Below, piece after piece: positions 1 through 9,942 of a stretch of DNA of 55,538 nucleotides; the stretch's first letter is position 1, and each line of letters starts with the position of its first letter. Made by a program: the position numbers and the translations under genes. The stretch is from Rhodocyclaceae bacterium (GTDB lineage Bacteria > Pseudomonadota > Gammaproteobacteria > Burkholderiales > Rhodocyclaceae). The DNA lies in the NCBI GenBank assembly GCA_013388985.1, contig JACAEF010000033.1, positions 1 to 55,538 on the forward strand, read 5' to 3'. The notes under the pieces were generated by a model, which was given only the letters and a program-made list of their open reading frames with translations, was not told the origin of the DNA and did no database searches.

Positions 1-1566
<1,566 letters not shown>

Positions 1567-1650
1567 TCTTGGGTCTCCGCAGGGCCGCCCCAAGGAGACC
1601 GCGCCCCCCCGTGGGGGGCAGCGAGCAGGTTTTGCGAGCGTGGGGGGCCA
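1567..1650 (-). repeat. Palindromic carA-carB intercistronic spacer
   Basis: The spacer holds two inverted repeats. GGTCTCC (1572-1578) pairs with GGAGACC (1594-1600), with GGGC and GCCC nested inside. It is followed by CCCCCC against GGGGGG (1605-1618). Neither is followed by a T run in the direction of transcription, so these look like REP-type or mRNA-processing hairpins between two co-transcribed genes rather than an intrinsic terminator. That functional reading is an inference. Confidence 0.6.
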
Positions 1651-2781
1651 TTACTTCTTCTCCATCATGCCAATGAAGCGATCGAACAGGTAGGCGACGT
1701 CGTGCGGCCCGGGACTCGCTTCCGGGTGGCCCTGGAAGCAGAGCGCCGGCCGGTCGGTCCAGGCCATGCCTTGGAGCGAGCCATCGAACAGCGAGACGTG
1801 GGTGATCTTGACGTTCGCCGGCAGCGTGGCCGGGTCGACCGCGAAGCCGTGGTTCTGGCTGGTGATCAGCACCTGGCCGGTTTCGAGGTCCTTGACCGGG
1901 TGGTTGGCGCCGTGGTGGCCGAATTTCATCTTCAGCGTCCTGCCGCCGGCGGCCAGGCCCATCAGCTGGTGGCCAAGGCAGATGCCGAAGGCCGGCACCT
2001 TCCGCTCGAGGACCGTGCGGATCGCGCTGATCGCGTAGTCGCAGGGTTCCGGATCGCCAGGGCCGTTGGAGAAGAACACGCCATCCGGATTCATCGCCAG
2101 CACTTCGGCGGCCGGCGTCGTCGCCGGCACGACGGTGAGCTTGCAACCGCGGCTGGCGAGCATGCGCAGAATGTTGCGCTTGACGCCGAAGTCGTAGGCG
2201 ACGACGTGGAACCTCCCCTGCGCGGGTGCCGTGTAGCCAGCGCCGAGTTTCCATGTGCCTTCGCCCCAGGCATAGGGCTGGCGGGTCGAGACTACCTTGG
2301 CGAGATCCATGCCGGCGAGTCCGGGGAAAGCGCGCGCCTGCGCGATCGCCGCGTCGGCGTCGAGGTTCTCACCCGTCATCAGGCAACCAGCCTGCGCGCC
2401 CTTTTCGCGCAGGATGCGCGTGAGCTTGCGCGTGTCGATGTCGGCGATGGCGACGACGTTTTCGCGCTTCAGGTAGTCGGAGAGGGTTTGTTCGGATCGG
2501 AAGTTCGAGGCAAGGAGCGGCAGGTCACGGATCACCAGACCGGCGGCGTAGATCCGGTCGGATTCGCAGTCTTCGCGATTGACACCGACGTTGCCGATGT
2601 GCGGGTAGGTGAGGGTGACGATCTGGCGCGTGTAGGAAGGATCCGTGAGGATTTCCTGATAGCCGGTCATCGCGGTGTTGAACACCACTTCGCCGACCGA
2701 GGTACCGGCGGCGCCGATACCCTTGCCCCGAAACACCGTTCCGTCGGCGAGGGCGAGCAATGCAGACGGGAATGCGGTCAA
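1651..2781 (-). CDS. carA: Carbamoyl-phosphate synthase small (glutaminase) subunit
   Basis: Glutamine-hydrolysing subunit that supplies ammonia to CarB. It is 376 residues, the family's usual length. The N-terminal domain includes [17 protein letters not shown]. The class I glutaminase domain has the nucleophile motif [10 protein letters not shown] and the [10 protein letters not shown] catalytic His/Glu region. The start codon is TTG at 2779-2781, supported by CAGGAG about ten bases upstream. The linker between the two domains is encoded by a copy of the dispersed 25-bp repeat (2226-2250), read as [10 protein letters not shown]. coli CarA has an unrelated linker there. Upstream of dapB by 88 bp in transcription terms, and probably transcribed after it. 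Confidence 0.97.
   Translation of the reverse strand: MTAFPSALLALADGTVFRGKGIGAAGTSVGEVVFNTAMTGYQEILTDPSYTRQIVTLTYPHIGNVGVNREDCESDRIYAAGLVIRDLPLLASNFRSEQTLSDYLKRENVVAIADIDTRKLTRILREKGAQAGCLMTGENLDADAAIAQARAFPGLAGMDLAKVVSTRQPYAWGEGTWKLGAGYTAPAQGRFHVVAYDFGVKRNILRMLASRGCKLTVVPATTPAAEVLAMNPDGVFFSNGPGDPEPCDYAISAIRTVLERKVPAFGICLGHQLMGLAAGGRTLKMKFGHHGANHPVKDLETGQVLITSQNHGFAVDPATLPANVKITHVSLFDGSLQGMAWTDRPALCFQGHPEASPGPHDVAYLFDRFIGMMEKK
2226..2250 (+). repeat. Dispersed 25-bp repeat, copy 1 (in carA)
   Basis: GTGCCGT, GTAG, CCAGCGCCGA, GTTT on the plus strand. It lies in the inter-domain linker of carA and is read on the gene strand as KLGAGYTAP. Confidence 0.8.
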
Positions 2782-2869
2782 AATCGGGCTCCTGAGCGGT
2801 TATTGCGGCACAACAATCCAGAAAAAACAGGATGTTGGCCAAACCGGCGCATTATATCCGATTTGTCGC

Positions 2870-4121
<1,252 letters not shown>

Positions 4122-4559
4122 ATGACCGACCGCGCAGAGCTGCAAAGCATCGGCCTCAAAGCGACCGTGCCGCGCATGACGATCCTCGACCTGTTTCGCA
4201 AGTCGACGACGCGCCATCTCTCCGCTGAAGACGTCTATCGCCAGCTGCTGGCCGACAACATCGACATCGGCCTGGCGACGGTCTATCGCGTGCTGACGCA
4301 GTTCGAGCAGGCGGGCCTGCTCGAACGCCATCATTTCGAATCCGGCAAGTCGGTGTTCGAGCTCAAGGACGGCAAGCATCACGATCATCTCGTCTGCCTG
4401 CAATGCGGCCGCGTCGAAGAATTTACTGATCCTGAAATCGAGCGGCGCCAGAACAAGGTGGCCAAGGAGCGCGGCTTCCGCATCGTCGACCACGCGCTCT
4501 ATCTCTACGCCGAGTGCACCAAGAAAGACTGCCCGTATCGCCCGGCCGGCAAGGAGTGA
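4122..4559 (+). CDS. fur: Ferric uptake regulator
   Basis: Iron-responsive transcriptional repressor. It is 145 residues. The winged-helix DNA-binding domain includes [12 protein letters not shown] and [18 protein letters not shown]. The metal-binding dimerisation domain includes [18 protein letters not shown] (the His-rich site and the first CxxC). The C-terminal Cys pair is relaxed to CTKKDC. The ATG at 4122 was chosen over an upstream in-frame ATG because GGAGAG lies 11 bases before it and it gives the standard N-terminus. Confidence 0.96.
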   Translation: MTDRAELQSIGLKATVPRMTILDLFRKSTTRHLSAEDVYRQLLADNIDIGLATVYRVLTQFEQAGLLERHHFESGKSVFELKDGKHHDHLVCLQCGRVEEFTDPEIERRQNKVAKERGFRIVDHALYLYAECTKKDCPYRPAGKE

Positions 4560-4602
4560 TCTCCGGCCGCGGCTGAAGATGTCCGGGCGTGGAGAAGAGG
4601 CT

Positions 4603-5364
4603 TCATTCGTCTGGGGCTTCCATCACCAGGCGGAAGCCGACGAAGTCGAAGCGTGCCGTCGGCCGGCAATGCATGTGCCGCTTGCTGCAACGGGCGAAGA
4701 AGGCGTCGTGGCTCCAGCCGCCGCCGCGCAGCAGCCGCGCCGGCCCTTCGCTCTGGTGATGGGGGTTGTCGCGGGGGTGCCGCGCATAGGCATCGGGCGC
4801 ATAGACGTCGCTGACCCACTCCCAGAGATTGCCGCTCATGTCGTGGAGGCCGAGCGTATTGGGCGGGAAACTGCCGACCGGCTGCGAGCCCTCGCCGTGA
4901 AGATTGGCATATTCGGCGGTGTTCGCCCCTGCCGGGGGCGGCAGGCCGCCGAATTTTTCCTGCCGGCCGCCGGCCCGGCAGGCATATTCCCATTCGGCCT
5001 CGGTCGGCAGCCGGAAACGCCGGCCGGGATTCGCCGCCATGAGGCGCGCGACGAATTCGGCGATGTCGCGCTGATTGACGCTGTCGACCGGATGTCGCGC
5101 GCTGCGATCCCAGACGGCGGGGTTGCTGGGCATCAGGCGTGACCACTCCCCTTGCGTGACCTCGTATTTGCCGATCCAGAAGGTGCTCACGCACACCTCA
5201 TGCACCGGCAATTCGTTGTGGTCGCCGCCGCCGAAGGTGTCACCCATCACGTAGCAGCCGCCGGGCACGCGCACGAACTCCATGCCCGTCGTCGGCTCCT
5301 GCCAGGTTTCGGCGTGCACTGGGGCGGCCAGCCATACAGCGAGCAACCAGACGGGATGGCGCAT
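4603..5364 (-). CDS. Secreted formylglycine-generating-enzyme-fold protein
   Basis: A protein of the FGE-sulfatase / SUMF1 superfamily with an N-terminal signal peptide, so probably periplasmic. Conserved family segments are LPTEAEWEYACRAG, MSGNLWEWVSDVY, LLRGGGWSHDAFFARCSKR and a C-terminal VGFRLV. Two Cys (ARCSKRHMHC) lie where true FGE carries its active-site Cys pair, but the spacing differs (six residues between them, not four), so sulfatase-activating chemistry should not be assumed. The start was placed at the Met followed directly by the hydrophobic signal (RHPVWLLAVWLAAPVHA), because the longer frame would overlap the upstream gene. The preceding gene ends 22 bp upstream, suggesting co-transcription. 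Confidence 0.85.
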   Translation of the reverse strand: MRHPVWLLAVWLAAPVHAETWQEPTTGMEFVRVPGGCYVMGDTFGGGDHNELPVHEVCVSTFWIGKYEVTQGEWSRLMPSNPAVWDRSARHPVDSVNQRDIAEFVARLMAANPGRRFRLPTEAEWEYACRAGGRQEKFGGLPPPAGANTAEYANLHGEGSQPVGSFPPNTLGLHDMSGNLWEWVSDVYAPDAYARHPRDNPHHQSEGPARLLRGGGWSHDAFFARCSKRHMHCRPTARFDFVGFRLVMEAPDE

Positions 5365-5386
5365 GGGGCTGGCAGCCTGCCGGCCT

Positions 5387-6154
5387 TCAGTGCTGACCGT
5401 GGGCCGGCAGACGCGCCAGCAGCTTGCCCGTCGCGGCATCGAGGAAGCGCACTTCTTCGAGCCGGCCGACCAGATAGCGCTTCTTGAGCGTGAAATCGAC
5501 CGGCTGGGAGACGGTCGCCTTCCAGTAGGTCGTGCTGTCGGTAAGGCACTTCCCGTCCAGGCGGATCCGCACGGCCATCCTCAGATCGCCCGTGGCGAGG
5601 CGCCGAGCCTCGGCAGCGGAGACCGGGATTTCCGCTGCGAAGCCAGCCGTCTCTCCCGCATCGCGGGCATAGAAGTCGTAAGGATTGTCGAAGGCGACGA
5701 AATAGTCGTAGCGCCACTCGATCGGGTATTCGATCGTCGTGCCATCAAGGCTGGTCATCCGATCCCTGCCGCGCGATTCATTGGCCGAACCGAGCGGCAG
5801 ATATTTGTAGGTGTAGTAGTCGCGGCCGGCGGCGACTTCTTCCGGGTGCCAGTTCCAGCCTTCGGTCAGGTCGTTGAACTGCATCGGGTAGAAAACGCTG
5901 AGGCGGCCGGCCGCGGCGTCGTATTCGGTCCGCATGTCGGCGGGTAGCGGCACGGCGAGCGTGACGGCCTCACCCGCGGTGCAGCGCTGGCCTTCCGCGC
6001 GTGCGGCCCGCGCGAGGTATTCGCGCTTGCCGTCGCGTGGCGTTTCTTCGGCTGCCAGGGCGGGCAAGGCGGCCAGCGCGAGACCGATCGGCAGCCAGCA
6101 GAATCCGAGGGATTTCACGGTATTCGAATATGTGGAGATTGCAAGCCGCGGCAT
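5387..6154 (-). CDS. Secreted protein of unknown function
   Basis: I do not recognise a family. The product is about 255 residues with a clear signal peptide (WLPIGLALAALPALAAEE). The mature part is rich in aromatic residues, for example FYPMQFNDLTEGWNWHPEE and YPIEWRYDYFVAFDNPYDFY, as in a beta-rich periplasmic domain. It contains few Cys and no heme or metal-binding motif. The ATG at 6154 is used here; a GTG at 6118 gives a more compact signal peptide and is an equally likely start, and neither has a strong ribosome-binding site. It is followed closely by the FGE-fold protein, so the two probably act together in the periplasm. Confidence 0.65.
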   Translation of the reverse strand: MPRLAISTYSNTVKSLGFCWLPIGLALAALPALAAEETPRDGKREYLARAARAEGQRCTAGEAVTLAVPLPADMRTEYDAAAGRLSVFYPMQFNDLTEGWNWHPEEVAAGRDYYTYKYLPLGSANESRGRDRMTSLDGTTIEYPIEWRYDYFVAFDNPYDFYARDAGETAGFAAEIPVSAAEARRLATGDLRMAVRIRLDGKCLTDSTTYWKATVSQPVDFTLKKRYLVGRLEEVRFLDAATGKLLARLPAHGQH

Positions 6155-6194
6155 TATGGAGATCGCGGCGGCCGCTGTCCTTGATCCTGATCAG

Positions 6195-6237
6195 GTGCCG
6201 TATCACCAGCGCCGACTTTACGGGTAAGTCGGCGCAC
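6195..6237 (+). repeat. Dispersed 25-bp repeat copy 2, with inverted partial copy
   Basis: A repeat copy (GTGCCGT, ATCA, CCAGCGCCGA, CTTT; 6195-6219) is followed by AAGTCGGCGC. The arms GCGCCGACTT and AAGTCGGCGC form a perfect 10-bp inverted repeat with a seven-base loop just after the HPP gene. It may act as a transcript-end hairpin, although no T run follows. Confidence 0.75.
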
Positions 6238-6240
6238 ACG

Positions 6241-6801
6241 CTAAAGCCAGAATTCAGGATAGCGCCGCGAGCGGGGCAGGTTATTCACGACCAGCCCGAC
6301 GGCGAGCAGGATCAGCGGTCCGGCCGTGGCCGGTATCAGCACATAGAGGAAGCCCAGCGCATGGATCTGCGGCCCGCCGATGACGGCGATCAGCGCGGTG
6401 GCGCCGCCGGGCGGATGCAGCGTGCGCGTCAGATGCATCAGCGCGATCGCGGTGGCGACGGCCAGCGCCTGCGCGAGCGCCGGAAAGTCAGCGAACAGCT
6501 TCCAGCACAGGACGCCGATCAGCGCCGAGACGACATGGCCGCCGATGAGATTGCGCGGCTGGGCGAGCGGGCTCTTCGGCGCACCGAAGAGCAGGACGGC
6601 CGAAGCGCCGAATGAACCGATCATCAATGGCAGTTCGCGTGGCGCGAAGAAGCGCTGGCCGAGCCAGGCCAACAGGCCGATGCCGAGGAGCGCGCCGATC
6701 CAGGACCAGAATACTTCGGCGTTGCGAACGCGCGGCGGACTGCCGGCCGTGGTGCCGCGGAACTTGCGCAGATAATCGCCCAGGCGTTCTTCCAGCTTCA
6801 C
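6241..6801 (-). CDS. HPP family integral membrane protein
   Basis: A 186-residue inner-membrane protein of the HPP family (PF04982). The signature LHPPGGATALIAVIGG is present. I see about four hydrophobic segments: FWSWIGALLGIGLLAWLG, LMIGSFGASAVLLFGA, HVVSALIGVLCWKLF, and a C-terminal pair from LGFLYVLIPATAGPLILLAVGL. Members have been linked to nitrite transport in chloroplasts; the bacterial role is unsettled. Some HPP proteins carry fused CBS domains; here a separate CBS-pair gene lies across the locus. The start is GTG (6799-6801), overlapping the previous stop as GTGA. Confidence 0.88.
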   Translation of the reverse strand: MKLEERLGDYLRKFRGTTAGSPPRVRNAEVFWSWIGALLGIGLLAWLGQRFFAPRELPLMIGSFGASAVLLFGAPKSPLAQPRNLIGGHVVSALIGVLCWKLFADFPALAQALAVATAIALMHLTRTLHPPGGATALIAVIGGPQIHALGFLYVLIPATAGPLILLAVGLVVNNLPRSRRYPEFWL

Positions 6802-7028
6802 CGCTGGCCACCCTTGGCGCGCTCGCGCAGCCGCGCCACCGCGTGTTTCCAGGCGAGGTGGTAGATGATGCGGAAATCCTCGGTGCTGATGTCCAGATAG
6901 CCTTCCACATGCCGCATCGCGTCGAGGATGTCCTCGTCGGTCAGCTCCGGCTCGTGCTCGGCATCGATGTGCTCGGCGTCGACGGGTTCCGTTCCGGCGG
7001 CTTCAGGGCATGATTTCGACGTATTCAT
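6798..7028 (-). CDS. Small helical-domain protein related to the neighbouring CBS protein N-terminus
   Basis: A product of about 76 residues. Its C-terminal half carries an acidic, helical segment with the 11-residue string GYLDISTEDFR, identical to a string in the N-terminal domain of the CBS-pair protein at 9271-9897; over 34 aligned residues I count 24 identities. The N-terminal half is low-complexity and acidic. The start at 7028 overlaps the radical SAM stop by 26 bp; an in-frame ATG at 7037 is the alternative. Its stop overlaps the HPP start (GTGA), so translational coupling to HPP is likely. The function is unknown; it may be a stand-alone adaptor domain for HPP. Confidence 0.7.
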   Translation of the reverse strand: MNTSKSCPEAAGTEPVDAEHIDAEHEPELTDEDILDAMRHVEGYLDISTEDFRIIYHLAWKHAVARLRERAKGGQR

Positions 7029-8175
7029 AGACTTCATTATCCACGAGACGTTTGCGGACGGGCACGGAAAGCCGCGCGAACCAGGCGTGGGGATCATGCT
7101 TGTCGATTTCGCGGCCGATGAACCTCAAGAGCTCGCAGATCGGCTCGACGACGTTTCGGCGGTAACGCTCGTCCTTCCTGACGTAGCCGAGATACAGATT
7201 CTTCATGCAGTTCCTGCGGCACCAGGAAAAAGCCTCGCAGCCTTCGCAGGGCATCTCGGGGCTCGGCTGCAGCGGGCTCTTCTTCAGCCAGTTGCCCTGG
7301 ATCTCGCCCATCTTCATCTCGGGCGCGTACATCATGTCGGGGCAAGGGTAAATCTCGCCGCTGGGCATCACGTTGATCAGATGCGAGGAGACACGACATT
7401 GCGTCAAGCCCCCGTAGAGCTCGATGCCGCGGTTGGGCAAGAGCTTGTTCCTGACGATGCCCATCAGCGGGATGAACGGATAGAGTTCGTCGGTGCTCGA
7501 AAAGAACCTGTCGATCAGCTTCGTGAGCACCGCCTTGCGCTTGTCGACCGAGTCGCCGAAATACATCTCGTCGGCGACGAACTGCCAGTAGACGTAGTCG
7601 ATCGCATCAATAGCGGTGGCGAGCTCGTCGAGCTCCTCGAACGTCGTGTCGGGATTGCCCCAGGTGACGCGCGCGGTGATCGTGCCGCCGACCTTGTCAT
7701 GCACCTTGTGGAGGTTGTCGATCACCTGCCGCCAGATGCCGCGGCCGCGGTAACCGTCGGTGATCGTCTCGCCGCCGTCGATCGAGACGAGGATGTTCGA
7801 GAGCTTCGCCAGCACCCAGTCCGGCAGGTCGTCGAGCAGCGTGCCGTTGGTCTGCAGCTGGTAACGGAATTCCGGGAAGCGCCGCATCACGTCTTCCATC
7901 ATGCGGCGGTTCAGGGTCGGTTCGCCGCCGTAGAAGGTGACGTAGATTTCCTTGTCCTCAAGATGCGTGTCGATGAAGCGGGCGAGCTGGTCGAGGTCGT
8001 ATTTGAGCTCGGTCTGCGAGCCGAGCACGTCGCCGACGCCCAGCGAGCAATAGGTGCATTTGAGGTTGCACTTGAGCGTGGTCAGCAATTGCAGTTCGAC
8101 GCGGCCGCCGAGGATCGGGTCGGGGTCGGCAACAGGCGCGCTGCGCGGCGCGAATTCGAGAGTGTGTGCGGTCAT
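7003..8175 (-). CDS. Radical SAM/SPASM-type enzyme of unknown substrate
   Basis: A 390-residue radical S-adenosylmethionine protein. The CxxxCxxC cluster motif is CNLKCTYC near residue 36, followed by FYGGEPTLN. The C-terminal region has a Cys-rich SPASM-like set (CRVSS, YPCPDMMYAPE, CEGCEAFSWCRRNC) expected to bind auxiliary Fe-S clusters, as in enzymes that modify ribosomal peptides or carry out enzyme maturation. The start at 8175 is set by GGAGGAA seven bases upstream; the longer frame lacks a ribosome-binding site. It lies between a 48-residue ORF and the HPP module. The substrate is unknown. The adjacent peptide is a candidate, as are the DsrC-like or HPP proteins. Confidence 0.85.
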   Translation of the reverse strand: MTAHTLEFAPRSAPVADPDPILGGRVELQLLTTLKCNLKCTYCSLGVGDVLGSQTELKYDLDQLARFIDTHLEDKEIYVTFYGGEPTLNRRMMEDVMRRFPEFRYQLQTNGTLLDDLPDWVLAKLSNILVSIDGGETITDGYRGRGIWRQVIDNLHKVHDKVGGTITARVTWGNPDTTFEELDELATAIDAIDYVYWQFVADEMYFGDSVDKRKAVLTKLIDRFFSSTDELYPFIPLMGIVRNKLLPNRGIELYGGLTQCRVSSHLINVMPSGEIYPCPDMMYAPEMKMGEIQGNWLKKSPLQPSPEMPCEGCEAFSWCRRNCMKNLYLGYVRKDERYRRNVVEPICELLRFIGREIDKHDPHAWFARLSVPVRKRLVDNEVYEYVEIMP

Positions 8176-8229
8176 GAAGGCTTCCTCCAAACGAATGAAC
8201 AAGACGCCGCCCGGGGGCGGCGAAAACGG

Positions 8230-8376
8230 TCAGGAGGAAACGCGAGGCGGAGCGGTCTTGGGCAACGCCATCACGCCGAAACGCAGCCAACCCGTCGCGG
8301 CTTCCGGGATGGCGCCGGGCAGGCGCGCCGCAGCGGTTTGCGGGCAGGGGTTGATCGTTGGGGTCTCGGCGTACAT
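8230..8376 (-). CDS. Candidate small peptide upstream of the radical SAM gene
   Basis: An ORF of 48 residues beginning MYAETPTINPCPQTAAAR and ending PKTAPPRVSS. Most third codon positions are G or C, as in neighbouring genes. It contains one Cys and one Trp. A perfect TATAAT (8388-8393, minus strand) lies 11 bases before the ATG, and I see no ribosome-binding site, so a leaderless message is possible. Its position between marR and a SPASM-type radical SAM gene fits a precursor peptide, but I recognise no known RiPP precursor family. It could also be a non-coding leader. Confidence 0.45.
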   Translation of the reverse strand: MYAETPTINPCPQTAAARLPGAIPEAATGWLRFGVMALPKTAPPRVSS

Positions 8377-8387
8377 GGCGAGGCGGA

Positions 8388-8393
8388 ATTATA
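8388..8393 (-). promoter_or_regulatory. Candidate -10 element for the peptide/radical SAM genes
   Basis: A perfect TATAAT on the minus strand overlaps the marR stop codon and lies 11 bases upstream of the small-peptide ATG. The -35 region is not clear. Confidence 0.4.
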
Positions 8394-8844
8394 GTGGGCG
8401 GCGCTGGCCGGAAACTTGATCTGGATCGCCTCTTGAGAGCTCCGCCCCGCCGGGCACGGCGAACAAGCCTTCGAGGCGCAGCAATTCGTCGCGGTGTTGC
8501 CGCGCTAGCTTCTCGACCAGCCGCGCGCCCTTGCGGGTCAGATGCACTTCGACGCTGCGGCCGTCGTGGCGACCGGGGCGGCGTTCGATCAGCCCGAGTT
8601 TTTCGCAGCGCGTCACCAGCGCCACCGTGCCATGCGGCTTGGCGACGAGACGCTCGGCGAGTTCGCCGACCGTCGCCCAATCCCGGCCGGGAAAGCCCTT
8701 CACATGCAGCAGCAGCAGATACTGCAGATTGGTGATGCCGGCGCGGCGCGTCAGCTCCTCGCTCCAATGCACGAAACGGCGCAGTTGGTAGCGGAAGTTC
8801 GACAGGGTTTCGAAATCCTGCTTGCTGAAATCGGTGTCATTCAT
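8389..8844 (-). CDS. MarR family transcriptional regulator
   Basis: A 151-residue winged-helix repressor. The MarR core is visible: ITNLQYLLLLHVKG, WATVGELAERLVAKPHGTVA (recognition helix region), RCEKLGLIERRPGRHDGRS (wing) and VHLTRKGARLVEKL. The start at 8844 was chosen over a much longer open frame because it gives the standard MarR N-terminus and removes overlap with the divergent gene. A 10-bp-arm inverted repeat in the divergent region (8891-8915) is a likely operator controlling both marR and the DsrC-like gene. Confidence 0.9.
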   Translation of the reverse strand: MNDTDFSKQDFETLSNFRYQLRRFVHWSEELTRRAGITNLQYLLLLHVKGFPGRDWATVGELAERLVAKPHGTVALVTRCEKLGLIERRPGRHDGRSVEVHLTRKGARLVEKLARQHRDELLRLEGLFAVPGGAELSRGDPDQVSGQRRPL

Positions 8845-8867
8845 GATGGCATAACCCTTCAGGGGAG

Positions 8868-8915
8868 TTGACCGGGGCCTGGCGTGGCAAAATAATATCA
8901 CGGCATGATATATTT
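8868..8915 (+). promoter_or_regulatory. DsrC-like gene promoter with MarR-type operator
   Basis: TTGACC (8868-8873), then 17 bases, then AATAAT (8891-8896), is a good sigma-70-like promoter for the plus-strand genes. Its -10 overlaps an inverted repeat: ATATCA (8895-8900), CGGCA, TGATAT (8906-8911), with arms extending to about ten bases at 8/10 pairing. This is the expected position for autoregulation by the divergent MarR protein; the assignment is inferred. Confidence 0.6.
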
Positions 8916-8940
8916 CGCCAACGCACCGGAGGAGGTCGAT

Positions 8941-9267
8941 ATGCGCGACACCATCGCAATGCCCGCCCGCGACAACGAGGGTTACCTGATCGAGCCGGCG
9001 GAATGGAACGAAGCCGTGGCCGCCGCCCTGGCGGCGGAACTCGGCATCGAGCTCAGCCCCGAGCATTGGGAGGCGATCCGCTTCATGCGGCGTTACTACG
9101 ACGAGCATCAGGTCGCGGCGGATGCCCGTCACGTCATCAAGCATCTAGAGGAACGCCATCCTGGCAGGGCGCGGCAACTGCTGTTCGAGCTGTTCCCCTA
9201 CGGTTACCCCGCCCAGGCCTGCAAGATCGCCGGCATGAAACGTCCCCGCGCTTGGAGCACGGGCTGA
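8941..9267 (+). CDS. DsrC/TusE family protein lacking the C-terminal cysteine
   Basis: A 108-residue member of the DsrC/TusE/DsvC family of sulfur-carrier or sulfur-relay proteins. Family features are GYLIEPAEWNEAVAAALA, LSPEHWEAIRFMRRYYDEH and the C-terminal arm YGYPAQACKIAGMKRP. In DsrC the arm carries two redox Cys, one in the QAC motif and one near the very end, eleven residues on. Here only the first is present; the second position is Trp and the tail reads RAWSTG. Trisulfide chemistry like that of DsrC is therefore unlikely, and a regulatory or single-Cys role is more plausible. ATG 8941 is preferred because GGAGGAGG lies just upstream; an ATG at 8905 falls inside the operator. Confidence 0.88.
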   Translation: MRDTIAMPARDNEGYLIEPAEWNEAVAAALAAELGIELSPEHWEAIRFMRRYYDEHQVAADARHVIKHLEERHPGRARQLLFELFPYGYPAQACKIAGMKRPRAWSTG

Positions 9268-9270
9268 CCC

Positions 9271-9897
9271 ATGACAATTCCCGCTTTGCACGAAATCGAC
9301 GAAATCGCCTTGTCCGACGAGGACATCGTCGCGGCGATGCGCGAGATACCAGGCTATCTAGACATCAGCACCGAGGATTTTCGCCAGATTTATCACTTCG
9401 CGCACCAGCGGGCAGTCGAACACCTCGTGGCAGGTATCACCTCGGTCACCTTGATGCGCAAGGGCGTGACACCGCTTGTCGGGAATCTCGTGATGGACGA
9501 GGCTGCCCGTCGCATCGTCGCCAGCGGTTACAAGGGGCTGCCTGTAGTGGATGATGTCGGACGGCCGATTGGCATGCTGACGGAAACCGATTTCTTACGT
9601 CGGCTCCGGGCAGGCAGTTTTCTCGAACTTATGCTGCGCCTGGTCGCCGACCCGAGCAGCTTCGTTCATCGCTGTCATGAAACACGTGTCGTGGAGGCCA
9701 TGTCCGCACCAATCATAACGGTTGCCATGAATGCCGACTTCGACGAAGTGATGAGAGCCTTCGCCAGCCATTCCGGTCGCAGCATGCCGGTGATCGATGA
9801 TGCCGGGCGATTCGTCGGCTTGCTGCTGCGCAAGGACTTTTTGATGGCACTCCACCGTCGTGCCTGCACCAGCATGGCAGCGGAAGCAAGCGGCTGA
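9271..9897 (+). CDS. CBS-pair protein with N-terminal helical domain
   Basis: A 208-residue protein. Residues about 16-50 form the helical domain (GYLDISTEDFR) shared with the small protein at 6798-7028. Two CBS motifs follow: VTPLVGNLVMDEAARRIVASG with LPVVDDVGRPIGMLTETDFL, and ITVAMNADFDEVMRAFASHS with MPVIDDAGRFVGLLLRKDFL. CBS pairs usually bind adenine nucleotides and gate a partner. It begins three bases after the DsrC-like stop, so the two are co-translated. CBS domains are often fused to HPP membrane proteins; here HPP is encoded divergently in the same locus, so a regulator-channel partnership is plausible but unproven. Confidence 0.88.
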   Translation: MTIPALHEIDEIALSDEDIVAAMREIPGYLDISTEDFRQIYHFAHQRAVEHLVAGITSVTLMRKGVTPLVGNLVMDEAARRIVASGYKGLPVVDDVGRPIGMLTETDFLRRLRAGSFLELMLRLVADPSSFVHRCHETRVVEAMSAPIITVAMNADFDEVMRAFASHSGRSMPVIDDAGRFVGLLLRKDFLMALHRRACTSMAAEASG

Positions 9898-9915
9898 CGA
9901 CGTACATCCAGTCGA

Positions 9916-9938
9916 TTGCCGAGACCAGCGCCGACTAT
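9916..9938 (+). repeat. Dispersed repeat, copy 3 (diverged)
   Basis: TTGCCG, AGA, CCAGCGCCGA, CTAT. It is two bases shorter than the consensus, but the ten-base core is intact. It sits between the convergent CBS and ABC-ATPase genes. Confidence 0.55.
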
Positions 9939-9942
9939 TACG

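Noticed and set aside
6928-8394. Plus-strand open frame of 488 codons
   Set aside because: It is antisense to the radical SAM gene and its low-complexity Glu/Val/Asp/Arg product matches no family.
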